Notes: generated from the letters alone by a model not told the origin. DNA of 32,627 nucleotides from an uncultured Roseiarcus sp. (GCA_945957375.1 CAMFKX010000025.1:1-32627), one strand, 5' to 3'. Numbered from the stretch's first letter, positions 1 through 7,370 are shown. Translations and numbers: made by a program.

Positions 1-48
1 CGAGATTCCTCTACGTCTCGTGGGCTCGGAGATGTGTATAAGAGACAG
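1..48 (+). other. Illumina Nextera adapter (sequencing artefact)
   Basis: Bases 15-48 match the 34-base Nextera read-2 transposon adapter exactly, ending in the mosaic end AGATGTGTATAAGAGACAG. Bases 1-6 (CGAGAT) are the end of the P7 primer, and bases 7-14 (TCCTCTAC) fit the 8-base index slot and match my memory of index N712. This is untrimmed library adapter, not organism DNA. Open frames that begin here, with N-termini such as MGSEMCIRD or MYKRQ, are artefacts. Confidence 0.98.
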
Positions 49-215
49 ACAATGTGGTTTGGCTCAACACCAACTCCCATATTTACCACTTCGCCGGCAC
101 CCGCAGCTACGGAAAGACCAAGCAGGGCGCCTATATGTGCGAGGCGGACGCGGTGGCGGCCGGCGACCGCGCCTCGAGGAGCAAGATCGGCAAGAAGGCC
201 GAACAGCAGCAGTAG
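49..215 (+). CDS. C-terminal part of a small secreted hypothetical protein (truncated)
   Basis: The frame entering at base 51 reads NVVWLNTNSHIYHFAGTR, then SYGKTKQGAYMCEADAVAAG, and ends in a Lys/Gln-rich tail at TAG 213-215. The pattern VWxNTxSxxYHxxGTRxYGxTKxGxYMxExxA is one I recognise from small, usually exported hypothetical proteins of Hyphomicrobiales. About 54 residues remain; the start codon and any signal peptide are lost at the contig edge beneath the adapter. The function of the family is not known to me. A strong hairpin terminator follows about 30 bases downstream, which supports this frame as the real gene. The other open frames here start inside adapter sequence. Confidence 0.75.
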
Positions 216-246
216 GCGCACGCGCCTTTCTTCTGAAGATTATCGA

Positions 247-278
247 CGCCGCCTCGTCCTGCTGACGAGGCGGCGTTT
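247..278 (+). terminator. Rho-independent-type terminator
   Basis: A perfect 12-bp inverted repeat (CGCCGCCTCGTC, 247-258, with GACGAGGCGGCG, 264-275) closes a 5-base loop and is followed by TTT. It lies about 30 bases after the stop of the truncated gene at the left edge. Confidence 0.8.
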
Positions 279-859
279 CCGTTTGGGGCTGCGGCATGCC
301 GGGCGAGCGGGCGCAAAGGCTCGCTCGGCATCGGCCTCGACTGATCCCGCAGGGACGGAGCGCCGATTACAAAGTCTTGCCGCCCAGGGCGGTCTGTTCT
401 ATGTTTGTTCCTAGTTTCGAATGAGAGACGGGAGTTGGCGCAGGGATGCGTTCGGTCGCAATTCGGAGCGCGAGCCAAGGGAGCCGGTTGCCTCGGTTGG
501 CGCGCGCATGACGACCTCCGCGCTGCCGAGTTGCGCAACTGCCGACGGTGTCTTGCCCGCGAATGCGGGCATCCAGAATCGCTGGCCGCAGGCCCGGGGG
601 GACTAGCAATGGCCGTCCGTGCCGCGGCGCTGGATCCCCGCTTTTCTCGGGGATGGCGACGGGCGTCGCGGAGTCTGATGCAGGGGCTCTGAGCGCCAGC
701 TCGGCAATGCCGAGTTGCACGATGGAGGTGCTAAGGCTCTGAAATTGCACGCTTGCGTAACAATGTGCGCGACGACCGGCGGGATGCGTTGCTCGGTTCC
801 GACCTCAATGGGTCTGGAGCGAACGAGCGTGGCGACCGAGGGACGCTCCAGGAAGGCGC
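279..859. other. Intergenic region without a convincing gene
   Basis: About 580 bases lie between the terminator and the PadR promoter. Open frames on both strands are Arg/Ser/Ala-rich, lack ribosome binding sites and show no recognisable domain, so I read them as chance frames. The stretch contains the dispersed palindromic element at 555-657 and a short palindrome near 700-714. Base composition becomes more AT-rich just before the promoter of the PadR gene. Confidence 0.6.
555..657. repeat. Dispersed palindromic intergenic element
   Basis: Two hairpins bracket the element. GCCCGC-GAAT-GCGGGC (555-570) is followed by ATCCAGA, and ATCCCCG...CGGGGAT (634-654, 7-base loop) is preceded by CTGG. 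This matches the common alphaproteobacterial pattern of a CCCGCGAAxGCGGGCATCCAG end and a CTGGATCCCCGC...GGGGATG end. It is probably a mobile extragenic palindrome with no coding content. Confidence 0.65.
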
Positions 860-888
860 TTGACTTTGCGTATCAAAGATATATCTTA
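860..888 (+). promoter_or_regulatory. Promoter with overlapping palindromic operator of the padR-sip operon
   Basis: TTGACT (860-865) and TATCTT (882-887), 16 bases apart, form a plausible sigma-70-type promoter. A perfect 12-bp palindrome, AAGATATATCTT (876-887), covers the -10 box. PadR-family proteins bind AT-rich dyads, so autorepression by the PadR protein encoded 45 bases downstream is a reasonable inference. The palindrome itself is seen directly. Confidence 0.6.
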
Positions 889-931
889 GTGCTGTCTTCG
901 ATATGGAGACGGATCATAGATAGAGAAAACC

Positions 932-1546
932 ATGAGACATCACAGACATTTCCACTCTGACGAGCGACACGACGGGTTCGCACCCGAGAGCCGCGACGCT
1001 TGCGCCATGCACGGCCGTCACGGTTTGCGCGGCTTCGGCCGTCCCGGCTTCGCTCGGCGCGGCGACGCAAGCGACGCCCGCGGAGGACGACGGCGCCTGT
1101 TCGACGGCGGCGAACTGCGCCTCGTCATGCTCCTGCTCCTCGAGGCCGAACCCCGGCACGGCTACGACCTCATCCGCGAGATCGAGACGCGCACCGGCGG
1201 CGCCTACGCTCCGAGCCCCGGCGTCGTCTATCCGACCCTGACGCTGTTCGAAGAGACCGGACTGGCCGAGGCGCGCGCCTCCGAGGGCGCCAAGAAGCTG
1301 TTCGCGATCACCCCCGCCGGCGTCGCGCATCTCGACGCCAACCGCGCCGAGGCCGAGGCGGCGCTGGCGCGGCTCGACGCGCTCCGGCGCGAGGACGAGG
1401 CGCTCGACACCGGGCCGGTGTTCCGCGCGATGTCCAACCTGAAGGCGGCGCTGCGGATGCGCCTGGCGGGCGAGCCGGCGAAGCCGCTGGTGTTCGCGGT
1501 CGCCGACGCCATCGACGAGGCGGCGCGCAAGATCGAGCGCCTGTGA
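932..1546 (+). CDS. PadR-family transcriptional regulator with His-rich N-terminus (YqjI-like)
   Basis: 204 residues. Residues 1-55 form a His/Arg/Gly-rich arm beginning MRHHRHFHSDERHDGF, with more histidines at CAMHGRHG. From about residue 57 follows a PadR winged helix: GELRLVMLLLLEAEPRHGYDLIREIE, then the GVVYPTLTLFEETGL recognition region. A C-terminal helical dimerisation part follows. E. coli YqjI has the same layout, a metal-binding His-rich arm before a PadR domain, and represses the flavoreductase YqjH in a nickel-dependent way. The next gene here, 10 bases downstream, is a YqjH-like protein, so the pair is probably one operon for iron/metal homeostasis. In E. coli the two genes are divergent; here they are co-directional. 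The ATG at 932 is weakly preceded by AGAGAAA. Nickel sensing is inferred from the histidines only. Confidence 0.85.
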   Translation: MRHHRHFHSDERHDGFAPESRDACAMHGRHGLRGFGRPGFARRGDASDARGGRRRLFDGGELRLVMLLLLEAEPRHGYDLIREIETRTGGAYAPSPGVVYPTLTLFEETGLAEARASEGAKKLFAITPAGVAHLDANRAEAEAALARLDALRREDEALDTGPVFRAMSNLKAALRMRLAGEPAKPLVFAVADAIDEAARKIERL

Positions 1547-1556
1547 GGGAGCGGCC

Positions 1557-2327
1557 ATGACGACGACCGTGGAAGGCCGCCACAGGATCGAGCGGGTCCG
1601 GCACGAGGCGAAGCGCCGGCGACTGACGGTCGAAAGCGCGACCGCCGTCACGCGAAACATGCGACGAATCGCGTTCGTGTCGCCGGACCTTGCCGATTTC
1701 GTCAGCCTCGGGGCCGACGACCACGTCAAGGTCTTCGTCCCCGACCCGGCGGCGCCGAACGGCGCGGCGATGCGCGACTACACGCCGCGCGCCTTCGACG
1801 CCGCGCGCCGCACGCTCACGATCGACTTCGTGCTGCACGAAGCCGGCCCCGCCTCGGACTGGGCGCGCCGCGCCGCCCCCGGCGACCTCCTCGAAATCGG
1901 CGGCCCGCGCGGCTCGATGGTCGCGGCGGACGATTTCGACTTCGTCTGGCTGGTCGGCGACGAGACGGCGCTGCCGGCGATCGGCCGGCGCGTCGCCTCG
2001 CTGCGCCCCGACGTCCGGGTCGCGACGGTCGTCGTGGTCGACGGCCCGGAAGACGTCCAGCCTTTCGAGACGCGGGCCGACCTGCGGCCGATCTGGCTCT
2101 TCCGCTCCGTGGGCGCCCTCGGCGACGGCGAGCGGTTCGTCGCCGCGCTGCGCGATCTGCCGACGCCGGAGGGCGACGGCTATGTCTGGATCGCGGCGGA
2201 GGCGCGCGCGGCGCGGGCGGCGAAGACCTTCATGCTGGAAGAGCGCGGCCATCCGAAGGGGTGGCTCAAGGCGGCCGGTTACTGGGTTCGCGGCAAGGCG
2301 GGCGAGAGCGAGAAACTCGACGGGTAG
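1557..2327 (+). CDS. Siderophore-interacting protein / NADPH-dependent ferric-chelate reductase (YqjH-like)
   Basis: 256 residues. The N-terminal half is an FAD-binding barrel with the RDYTPR flavin motif at about residues 73-78 and EIGGPRGSM near 113-121. The C-terminal half is the SIP nucleotide-binding domain with WLVGDETALPAIGRR at about 131-145 and the closing KAAGYWVRGKAG motif. The length is typical of this family. Cytoplasmic members use reduced pyridine nucleotide and FAD to reduce ferric siderophores and release iron. The stop of the padR gene and a GAGGGA Shine-Dalgarno (1545-1550) are adjacent to the ATG, so the two genes are surely co-transcribed and probably repressed by the PadR protein. 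The physiological ferric chelate cannot be told from sequence. Confidence 0.9.
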   Translation: MTTTVEGRHRIERVRHEAKRRRLTVESATAVTRNMRRIAFVSPDLADFVSLGADDHVKVFVPDPAAPNGAAMRDYTPRAFDAARRTLTIDFVLHEAGPASDWARRAAPGDLLEIGGPRGSMVAADDFDFVWLVGDETALPAIGRRVASLRPDVRVATVVVVDGPEDVQPFETRADLRPIWLFRSVGALGDGERFVAALRDLPTPEGDGYVWIAAEARAARAAKTFMLEERGHPKGWLKAAGYWVRGKAGESEKLDG

Positions 2328-2420
2328 CGCGGCGCCTCAGGATGATCCGCGGCGGGCGCGGGGGCGTAGAGGCTTGCTGTGGCGCGTGATGCGGCGACGT
2401 ACGGCCTGACCGGAGCGAAC

Positions 2421-2543
2421 ATGACGGCGAAACTGTGGGCGGTCCTTTCGCTCGGACTCCTCCTGGTCGGCTGCGCTCCGGCCGAGCCGCCCTATCCCAA
2501 CGCGGCGCCGGTCGATACGACCGGCAATTACGGAGCACGCTGA
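2421..2543 (+). CDS. Small lipoprotein (40 aa)
   Basis: A short frame starting at the ATG at 2421 encodes 40 residues: MTAKLWAVLSLGLLLVGCAP followed by a Pro/Asn-rich tail ending NYGAR. It has a Lys in the n-region, a hydrophobic core, and a lipobox LVGC with the lipidated cysteine at residue 18, leaving a mature peptide of about 23 residues. CCGGAGCG just upstream can serve as a ribosome binding site. Very small lipoproteins of this shape are common in Hyphomicrobiales and often missed in annotation. It ends 10 bases before the stop of the convergent secreted-protein gene. No function is known to me; entericidin-like peptides are a comparison by size only. Confidence 0.7.
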   Translation: MTAKLWAVLSLGLLLVGCAPAEPPYPNAAPVDTTGNYGAR

Positions 2544-2553
2544 AGCGGTCGGA

Positions 2554-3054
2554 TCATTCCGCTTTCGTCGTCCAGGTCACGTCGTAGCTGAGCGTGAACA
2601 GGAAAAGCTGGGCCGTGTTGCCGGGCGCGTCGGCGACCGTCCAGGTCCCCTTGCCGGTCACCCGCCCGTACTTGCCGGTGCCGCCGAGAAGCGCGACGTC
2701 GCCGCTCTCGGGCCCCTCGTAGGTCATGTAGAGCTTGTCGCCGTCGCCGTCGGTTTGCACGCAGGTTCCGGTGAAGACGTAGCCGGCGGGCCGCGCCTTG
2801 GCCTCCTCGAGGCAGCGGATCGCGAGATTGTCGAGCAACGTCGAGCCGTCGCGCGTCTTGACGATCCCGGTGCACTCGGCCGAGGAGTTCGAGCCGACCG
2901 GCCCCATGTCGACGGCGGCGAGCGAACGGCAGACGGCATAGGCGGCGAGCTTCGCCGCGCCTGTCGTCGGGAACGGCGGGTCGGCGAGGGCGGGGGCCGA
3001 CAGGCAAGCCGAGGCGGCGATCGCCGCCGCCGCGCGCCGCGATCCCACGCGCAT
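2554..3054 (-). CDS. Secreted hypothetical protein, third gene of the cbpA operon
   Basis: 166 residues from the ATG at 3054, which overlaps the stop of cbpM by one base (TGATG), so translation is probably coupled. Residues 1-25 are a signal peptide (MRVGSRRAAAAIAASACLSA then PALA, cut before DPPFP). The mature part has four cysteines (CRSL, CTGI, CLEE, TCVQ) and a GGTGKYGRVTGKGTW motif. The Gly-rich GGTGxYxxxTGxGxW motif is seen in small exported beta-barrel proteins related to the allene-oxide-cyclase/lipocalin-like fold; that comparison is tentative. A GTG lies directly before the ATG. Its position behind a chaperone pair is unusual, and no functional link is evident. Confidence 0.75.
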   Translation of the reverse strand: MRVGSRRAAAAIAASACLSAPALADPPFPTTGAAKLAAYAVCRSLAAVDMGPVGSNSSAECTGIVKTRDGSTLLDNLAIRCLEEAKARPAGYVFTGTCVQTDGDGDKLYMTYEGPESGDVALLGGTGKYGRVTGKGTWTVADAPGNTAQLFLFTLSYDVTWTTKAE

Positions 3055-3338
3055 CACGGTCCCCGCCCGTGTTCCTTCATCGAGGCCAGCGCCTCGGCGA
3101 GCGCGCGCCGCAGTCCGTGCATCTGGTCGATCAGATGCAGGATGACGTCGAGGCCCTCGTCGTTGACCCCCATGTTGTGCTTGAGGTCGTGGATCAGGCC
3201 CGCCCGGGCGAGGTCGGCCTCCGAATAGGCCGGCTCCGGCGCCGTCCGGTCGGGGCAGATCCACGACTCGCGGACCCACACCGCCAGCGTCGCCTGGTCG
3301 AGGTGCGTGCGCGCCAGGAATTCGCGCTCGTCGATCAT
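3054..3338 (-). CDS. cbpM: Chaperone modulator CbpM (MerR-like)
   Basis: 94 residues. The protein starts MIDEREFLARTHLDQATLAVWVRESWI and continues with an AYSEADLARAGLIHDLKHNMGVNDEGLDVILHL stretch, the compact helical MerR-like domain of CbpM, and ends in a helix (LIDQMHGLRRALAEALASM). In E. coli, CbpM binds the J-domain of CbpA and blocks its co-chaperone and DNA-binding activities. The gene follows cbpA by only three bases, and its ribosome binding site (AAGGAG) lies inside the 3' end of cbpA, as expected for a stoichiometric partner. The length agrees with the family (about 100 residues). Confidence 0.9.
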   Translation of the reverse strand: MIDEREFLARTHLDQATLAVWVRESWICPDRTAPEPAYSEADLARAGLIHDLKHNMGVNDEGLDVILHLIDQMHGLRRALAEALASMKEHGRGP

Positions 3339-3341
3339 GGC

Positions 3342-4253
3342 TCACATCTCCTTGCGCGGATCGTAGCCCGCCGGCGGCGTCCAGCCGGCGAGGAAGCTGT
3401 CGAGTTCGGCGTCGGGCGGCTTCGGCATGACCACCTTGAGCTTGACGAGCTGGTCGCCTGCGCCTCGGCGGGTTTTCACGCCCTTGCCCTTGAGCCGCAG
3501 CGTGTCGCCGGCGTTGGCGCCCTTCGGGATCCTGAGCATGACGCCGCCGGTCGTCGTCGGCGCGCGCACCTCGCCGCCGAGCGCCGCCTCCTTGATCGTC
3601 ACCGGCAATTCGACGTGGATGTCGTCGCCCTCGCGGGTGAAGAAGCGATGCGGCTCGACCACGATCTGCACCAGCGCATCGCCGGCCGGCCCCTCGCCGG
3701 GCGCGGGCGCGCCCTTGCCGCGCAGGCGCAGCACCTGACCGTCCTCGACCCCGGACGGGATGGTCACGTCGAGCGTCCCGCCCTGCGGCAGGGTTATCGT
3801 CTTGACGCCGCCGTTGACCGCGTCGAGGAACGGCACGCGCAGCTCGTAGTGCAGGTCGGCGCCGGGGGCGCGGCGCATCTGCTCACGCTGCTGCTCGCGG
3901 CTGCGGCGCAGGAGTTCGGCGAAGAGGTCGTCGCTCTCGGCGTAGTCGGCGTAGCCGCCGGCGCTCTCGTACGGGCCGCCGCCCTGACCGGCGTATTCGC
4001 GGTAGTAGCGGCCTTGCGGCGGGGCGGTCTCGGCGCCGGAGGCGTCGATCTCGCCGGCGTCGAAACGGCGGCGCTTGTCCGGGTCGGACAGCAGGTCGTT
4101 GGCGGAAGCGACCTCCTTGAACCGCTCCTCGGCGCGCTTGTCGCCGGGGTTCAGGTCCGGATGCAGCTTCTTGGCGAGCTGACGGTAGGCCTTGCGAATC
4201 TCCTCGGGAGTCGCGGTCTTGGCGACGCCGAGGATCTCATACGGGTCTTTCAT
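3342..4253 (-). CDS. cbpA: DnaJ-class co-chaperone CbpA
   Basis: 303 residues. The J-domain is at 1-68, with KDPYEILGV at the start and the HPD tripeptide at 31-33. A Gly/Tyr/Glu-rich linker follows (about 70-125), then two C-terminal substrate-binding beta-domains (ELRVPFLDAVNGG and VELPVTIKEAALGGEV). There is no cysteine-rich zinc domain, which separates it from DnaJ. It stimulates the ATPase of DnaK and may bind nucleoid DNA as E. coli CbpA does. It is the first gene of the minus-strand operon cbpA-cbpM-secreted protein. The upstream region shows only a weak ribosome binding site. The start is firm because KDPYEILG is the canonical N-terminus. Confidence 0.95.
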   Translation of the reverse strand: MKDPYEILGVAKTATPEEIRKAYRQLAKKLHPDLNPGDKRAEERFKEVASANDLLSDPDKRRRFDAGEIDASGAETAPPQGRYYREYAGQGGGPYESAGGYADYAESDDLFAELLRRSREQQREQMRRAPGADLHYELRVPFLDAVNGGVKTITLPQGGTLDVTIPSGVEDGQVLRLRGKGAPAPGEGPAGDALVQIVVEPHRFFTREGDDIHVELPVTIKEAALGGEVRAPTTTGGVMLRIPKGANAGDTLRLKGKGVKTRRGAGDQLVKLKVVMPKPPDAELDSFLAGWTPPAGYDPRKEM

Positions 4254-4409
4254 TCGGGCGTCCGGAAAAAGCAGGTCGACGGAGGATTAGCAGGATTCGG
4301 GGCCTCCGCTCCAGTGCCGCCGCCGTGAGCCCTGTTCGCTTTCCCGAACTGGAGCGTGTTAGAAGGAGACGCGGCGCCTGGCCGCACAAAGGTATCGAGG
4401 GGAAACGTC

Positions 4410-4706
4410 ATGTCGCCAATGATTCTGAATCTCATCATGCAACTCGTGGGCGGGGCGGTCGGCGGCAACGCGATCGGCGGCGCCATGAAGAACGTCAGCC
4501 TCGGGACCGGCGGCAACACCATCGCCGGCGCGCTCGGCGGCGTCGCCGGCGGCTCGCTGCTGAGCTCGCTCCTGCCGATGCTGCAGGGCGGCGCGGGCGG
4601 CATGGACCTCGGCGCGATGGCCGGCCAGCTGGTCGGCGGCGGCGTCTCGGGCGCAATCGTCTCGGCCATCGTCGGCATGGTGCTCAACAACATGCGCAAG
4701 GCCTGA
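4410..4706 (+). CDS. Glycine-rich hydrophobic hypothetical protein
   Basis: 98 residues from the ATG at 4410, chosen because GAGGGGAAA precedes it by a normal distance; an upstream in-frame GTG (4356) would add an Arg/Gly-rich stretch with no family resemblance. The protein starts MSPMILNLIMQLVGGAVGGN and is built of Gly/Ala/Leu stretches with repeated GG and GGxxGG motifs, ending AIVSAIVGMVLNNMRKA. I recall alphaproteobacterial hypothetical proteins of the same length and pattern, but know no function. The hydrophobic glycine-zipper character suggests a membrane-associated or oligomeric protein. It is co-directional with kbp, 117 bases downstream. Confidence 0.7.
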   Translation: MSPMILNLIMQLVGGAVGGNAIGGAMKNVSLGTGGNTIAGALGGVAGGSLLSSLLPMLQGGAGGMDLGAMAGQLVGGGVSGAIVSAIVGMVLNNMRKA

Positions 4707-4823
4707 TCCGGCCGCCGCCCCTTGTCCGACGGACCGGGTTCGGAGATAGTGCGCCCGCCCGAGGGGGGACCCCCTCTCGAGCTGGCGGAAGTCCGGCAAG
4801 ATAGCCGGCGAGAGGAGCTACCC

Positions 4824-5270
4824 ATGGGTCTCATCAGTTTCATCAAGAACGCCGGAGCGTCGCTGTTCGGCGGCTCCGAGGCGAAGGCTGCGCCCGCCGA
4901 CGAGCTCAAGAAGGAGCTCGAAAAGCACGGTCTCGACCACTCGGACCTCAAAATCGAGGTCGACGGCGACAAGGTGAAGGTCAGCGGCACCGCCAAGACC
5001 ACCGAGGAAGCCGAAAAGATCGCCATCGCGCTCGGCAACACCAAGGGCGTCGCGACGGTTCAGAACGACATCAAGCCGGCAGCCGCCTCTGCGGATTCGC
5101 GCTTCTACACCGTCGTATCCGGCGACACGCTGTGGGCGATCTCCGAGCGCGAATACGGCAAGGGCAAGGGCGACCAGTACAACGTCATTTTCGAGGCCAA
5201 CAAGCCGATGCTGACGCATCCGGACAAGATCTATCCGGGTCAGGTGCTGCGCATCCCGCCGCTGGCGTGA
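4824..5270 (+). CDS. kbp: BON-LysM potassium-binding protein Kbp (YgaU)
   Basis: 148 residues, almost exactly the length of E. coli Kbp/YgaU. The N-terminus MGLISFIKNAGASLFGG matches the family start, so the ATG at 4824 (preceded by AGAGGAG) is preferred over an upstream in-frame ATG at 4722. A BON domain spans about 25-92 (ELKKELEKHGLDHSDLKIEV to VATVQNDI). A LysM domain spans about 98-147 (FYTVVSGDTLWAISEREYG to LTHPDKIYPGQVLRIPP), with the family motif IFEANKPML. The E. coli protein is a cytoplasmic K+-binding sensor that changes fold on binding K+ and is needed for normal growth at high K+. There is no signal peptide here, so a cytoplasmic place is likely despite the LysM domain. Confidence 0.93.
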   Translation: MGLISFIKNAGASLFGGSEAKAAPADELKKELEKHGLDHSDLKIEVDGDKVKVSGTAKTTEEAEKIAIALGNTKGVATVQNDIKPAAASADSRFYTVVSGDTLWAISEREYGKGKGDQYNVIFEANKPMLTHPDKIYPGQVLRIPPLA

Positions 5271-5279
5271 TCGTCGTTC

Positions 5280-5307
5280 CCCTCTCCCCGCCCCGGCGGG
5301 GAGAGGG
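5280..5307. terminator. Strong palindrome after kbp, terminator-like or repeat element
   Basis: CCCTCTCCCCGCC (5280-5292) is exactly complementary to GGCGGGGAGAGGG (5295-5307) across a 2-base gap. It lies 10 bases after the kbp stop. There is no T-run, so it could be an intrinsic terminator of the GC-rich type or one copy of the common CCCTCTCCCCG...CGGGGAGAGGG extragenic palindrome. Confidence 0.6.
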
Positions 5308-5521
5308 ACCCCGCCCTGTCGAACTTGCCGGAAGCTCGGGCGAAAATGCGTCGCTCGAAGAAATGTTCGCGCCGCCGAGTTAGCGTCGTCGTGGCAAGCC
5401 GCCGTCGAGCGCAACGCCCGGCGAAGGTGAATTTTTCGCCGTGACACTGGCGTTCGCCGGACGCGCAGGTCAATCTCCCCGGCGAGCTTGCAAAGCGGCA
5501 AGCCGAACAGGGAGAGCGCTC

Positions 5522-6361
5522 ATGTCCGCCAAGCCGGCCTTCGTTTTCGTTCATGGCTACTGGCACAACGAAGACAGCTGGAAACATCTGGTCCCGGCGC
5601 TGGCGGCGCAAGGCTTCGTCAGTCGGAAGCTCGACTTGCCGGGCGCGGGCCGCAACGCGAAAATGCCGGACGCCTTCTTCCGCCGCCCCATCGACGCGGC
5701 CGCGTTCGCGAGCGAGCCGTCGCCCAACGCCGGCGTCACCCAAGAGGAGCGCACCGAGGCCGTGCTCGAGGCGATCCGCGCGATCGGCGGCCCGGTCGTG
5801 CTGGTCGGCCACTCGATGGGCGGGGCTACGATCTCGGATGTCGCGGAAGCCGCGCCGGAGACGCTCGCGGCCGTGGTCTATCTTACCGCCTTCATGCTGC
5901 CGCCAGGCATGCCGCCAATCGCCATGATCCAGCACGAGACGATGTCGAGCGCCCTTGTTCCGGGCCTGTTCCGCGCCGATCCGGCGCAGGTCGGCGCGCT
6001 CAGGATCGATCCCGGCTCGGACGATACGGAGTATCGGGCGCAGTTGAAGGCCGCCTTCTATGGCGACGTGGGCGACGCGGATTTCGCCGAGGCGGTCTTG
6101 GGCCTGCACAGCGACGAACCGGTGACGACGGCGCTGCGTCCCTCGGTCGTCACGCGCGAGCGCTATGGCCGGGTTCCGCGCCATTACATCCGCTGCGAGG
6201 ACGACTGCGCGATCACGCCCGCCGGGCAGGATCGCATGATCGTGCTGATGGACGAGGCGATGGGCGACCGGACGACGACGCACACGCTGGCGGCGAGCCA
6301 TTCGCCGTTCTTCTCGCGTCCCGCCGACCTCGCGGATCTGCTCGTCCGCATCGGAAGCTGA
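5522..6361 (+). CDS. Alpha/beta hydrolase (esterase-like, cytoplasmic)
   Basis: 279 residues from the ATG at 5522. The start MSAKPAFVFVHGYWHNEDSW carries the HG oxyanion motif at 11-12. The nucleophile elbow is GHSMGG with Ser98, and the catalytic His is in the late ASHSPFF motif. The HGxWHxxxxW beginning and the ASHSPF end resemble the methylesterase/hydroxynitrile-lyase-like branch (EstC and plant MES relatives) acting on small esters. There is no signal peptide. An upstream in-frame ATG at 5441 would add an Arg/Ala-rich stretch without homology and is rejected. The next gene is another alpha/beta hydrolase, 85 bases downstream, but the two are not similar enough to call a recent duplication. 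Substrate unknown. Confidence 0.85.
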   Translation: MSAKPAFVFVHGYWHNEDSWKHLVPALAAQGFVSRKLDLPGAGRNAKMPDAFFRRPIDAAAFASEPSPNAGVTQEERTEAVLEAIRAIGGPVVLVGHSMGGATISDVAEAAPETLAAVVYLTAFMLPPGMPPIAMIQHETMSSALVPGLFRADPAQVGALRIDPGSDDTEYRAQLKAAFYGDVGDADFAEAVLGLHSDEPVTTALRPSVVTRERYGRVPRHYIRCEDDCAITPAGQDRMIVLMDEAMGDRTTTHTLAASHSPFFSRPADLADLLVRIGS

Positions 6362-6446
6362 TGGAGAAGCCCCGGACGCGCCGCGGCCCTCTTGCGCCAG
6401 GCGGCGAAGCCTTCGACATTGGTCTGGCGAAGACCGGAGATCGCCC

Positions 6447-7286
6447 ATGCGCAAGTTGATCCTCGCCGCCTTTTTTGCCCTCGTCGCCCTGCCGGCGGCC
6501 GCGGCCGAATTGTGGGAGACCCTGCCGCCGACGCCGGCGCCGATCCCGACCGAGCGGCAGGGCGAGGCGGCGGTCAACGGGATCAAGCTTCACTACGCGG
6601 TCTACGGGCAAGGGTCGCCGGTGATCTTCCTGCACGGCGGCCTCGCCAATGGCGATTACTGGGGCAATCAGATCCCGGCGGTGGCCAAGAATCACACGGT
6701 CGTCGTCGTCGATAGCCGCGGCCACGGCCGCAGCACGCGCGACGAACGCCCCTACGGCTACGATCTGATGGCCGACGACGTGGTCGCGCTGATGGATTTT
6801 CTCAAGATCCCCAAGGCCGCCGTCGTCGGCTGGAGCGACGGGGCGATCCTCGGCCTCGACCTCGCGCTCCGCCATAAGGACCGGGTCGGCAAGGTGTTCG
6901 CGTTCGCCGCCAACACCCGGACCTCGGGCGTCAAAGAGGGCGTCGAGAAGAACCCGACCTTCGCCGCCTATATCGAGCGGGCCGGCCACGAATACGAGAA
7001 ACTGTCGGCGACGCCGAAGCAGTACGACGCCTTCGTCGAGCAGATCAGCAAGATGTGGGCGGACGAGCCCAACTGGACCGACGCCCAGTTGCAGGGCATC
7101 GATACGCCGGTGCTGGTGGTGGACGGCGACCACGACGAGGCGATCAAGCGCGAGCATACGGAGTATATCGCGGCGACGATCCCGCACGCCGGGCTGATGA
7201 TCCTGCCCAACGTCAGCCACTTCGCCTTCCTGCAGGACCCGAAGCTGTTCAATTACGCGATCCTGCACTTCCTCGGCGACGAGTGA
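6447..7286 (+). CDS. Exported alpha/beta hydrolase
   Basis: 279 residues. Residues 1-20 are a signal peptide (MRKLILAAFFALVALPAAAA). The mature enzyme has HGG at about 63-65 (oxyanion), the strand motif VVVVDSRGHGRS, the nucleophile GWSDGA with Ser130, the acid in VVDGDHDE and the His in VSHFAFLQDP near residue 259. This is the pattern of small periplasmic or secreted hydrolases of the epoxide-hydrolase/haloperoxidase-like branch. Nucleophile elbow GWSDG rather than GHSMG is typical of this subgroup. The substrate cannot be predicted. It runs toward the convergent SGNH esterase gene; the gap holds a dispersed palindrome. Confidence 0.88.
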   Translation: MRKLILAAFFALVALPAAAAELWETLPPTPAPIPTERQGEAAVNGIKLHYAVYGQGSPVIFLHGGLANGDYWGNQIPAVAKNHTVVVVDSRGHGRSTRDERPYGYDLMADDVVALMDFLKIPKAAVVGWSDGAILGLDLALRHKDRVGKVFAFAANTRTSGVKEGVEKNPTFAAYIERAGHEYEKLSATPKQYDAFVEQISKMWADEPNWTDAQLQGIDTPVLVVDGDHDEAIKREHTEYIAATIPHAGLMILPNVSHFAFLQDPKLFNYAILHFLGDE

Positions 7287-7370
7287 GGAGCGGCCAACGC
7301 ATCGCTTCAACCCTCGTTCCAGAGCCTGTCGAAAAGCGCTCCAGATGGCGCTGAAGGTGGAGCTCACCGG

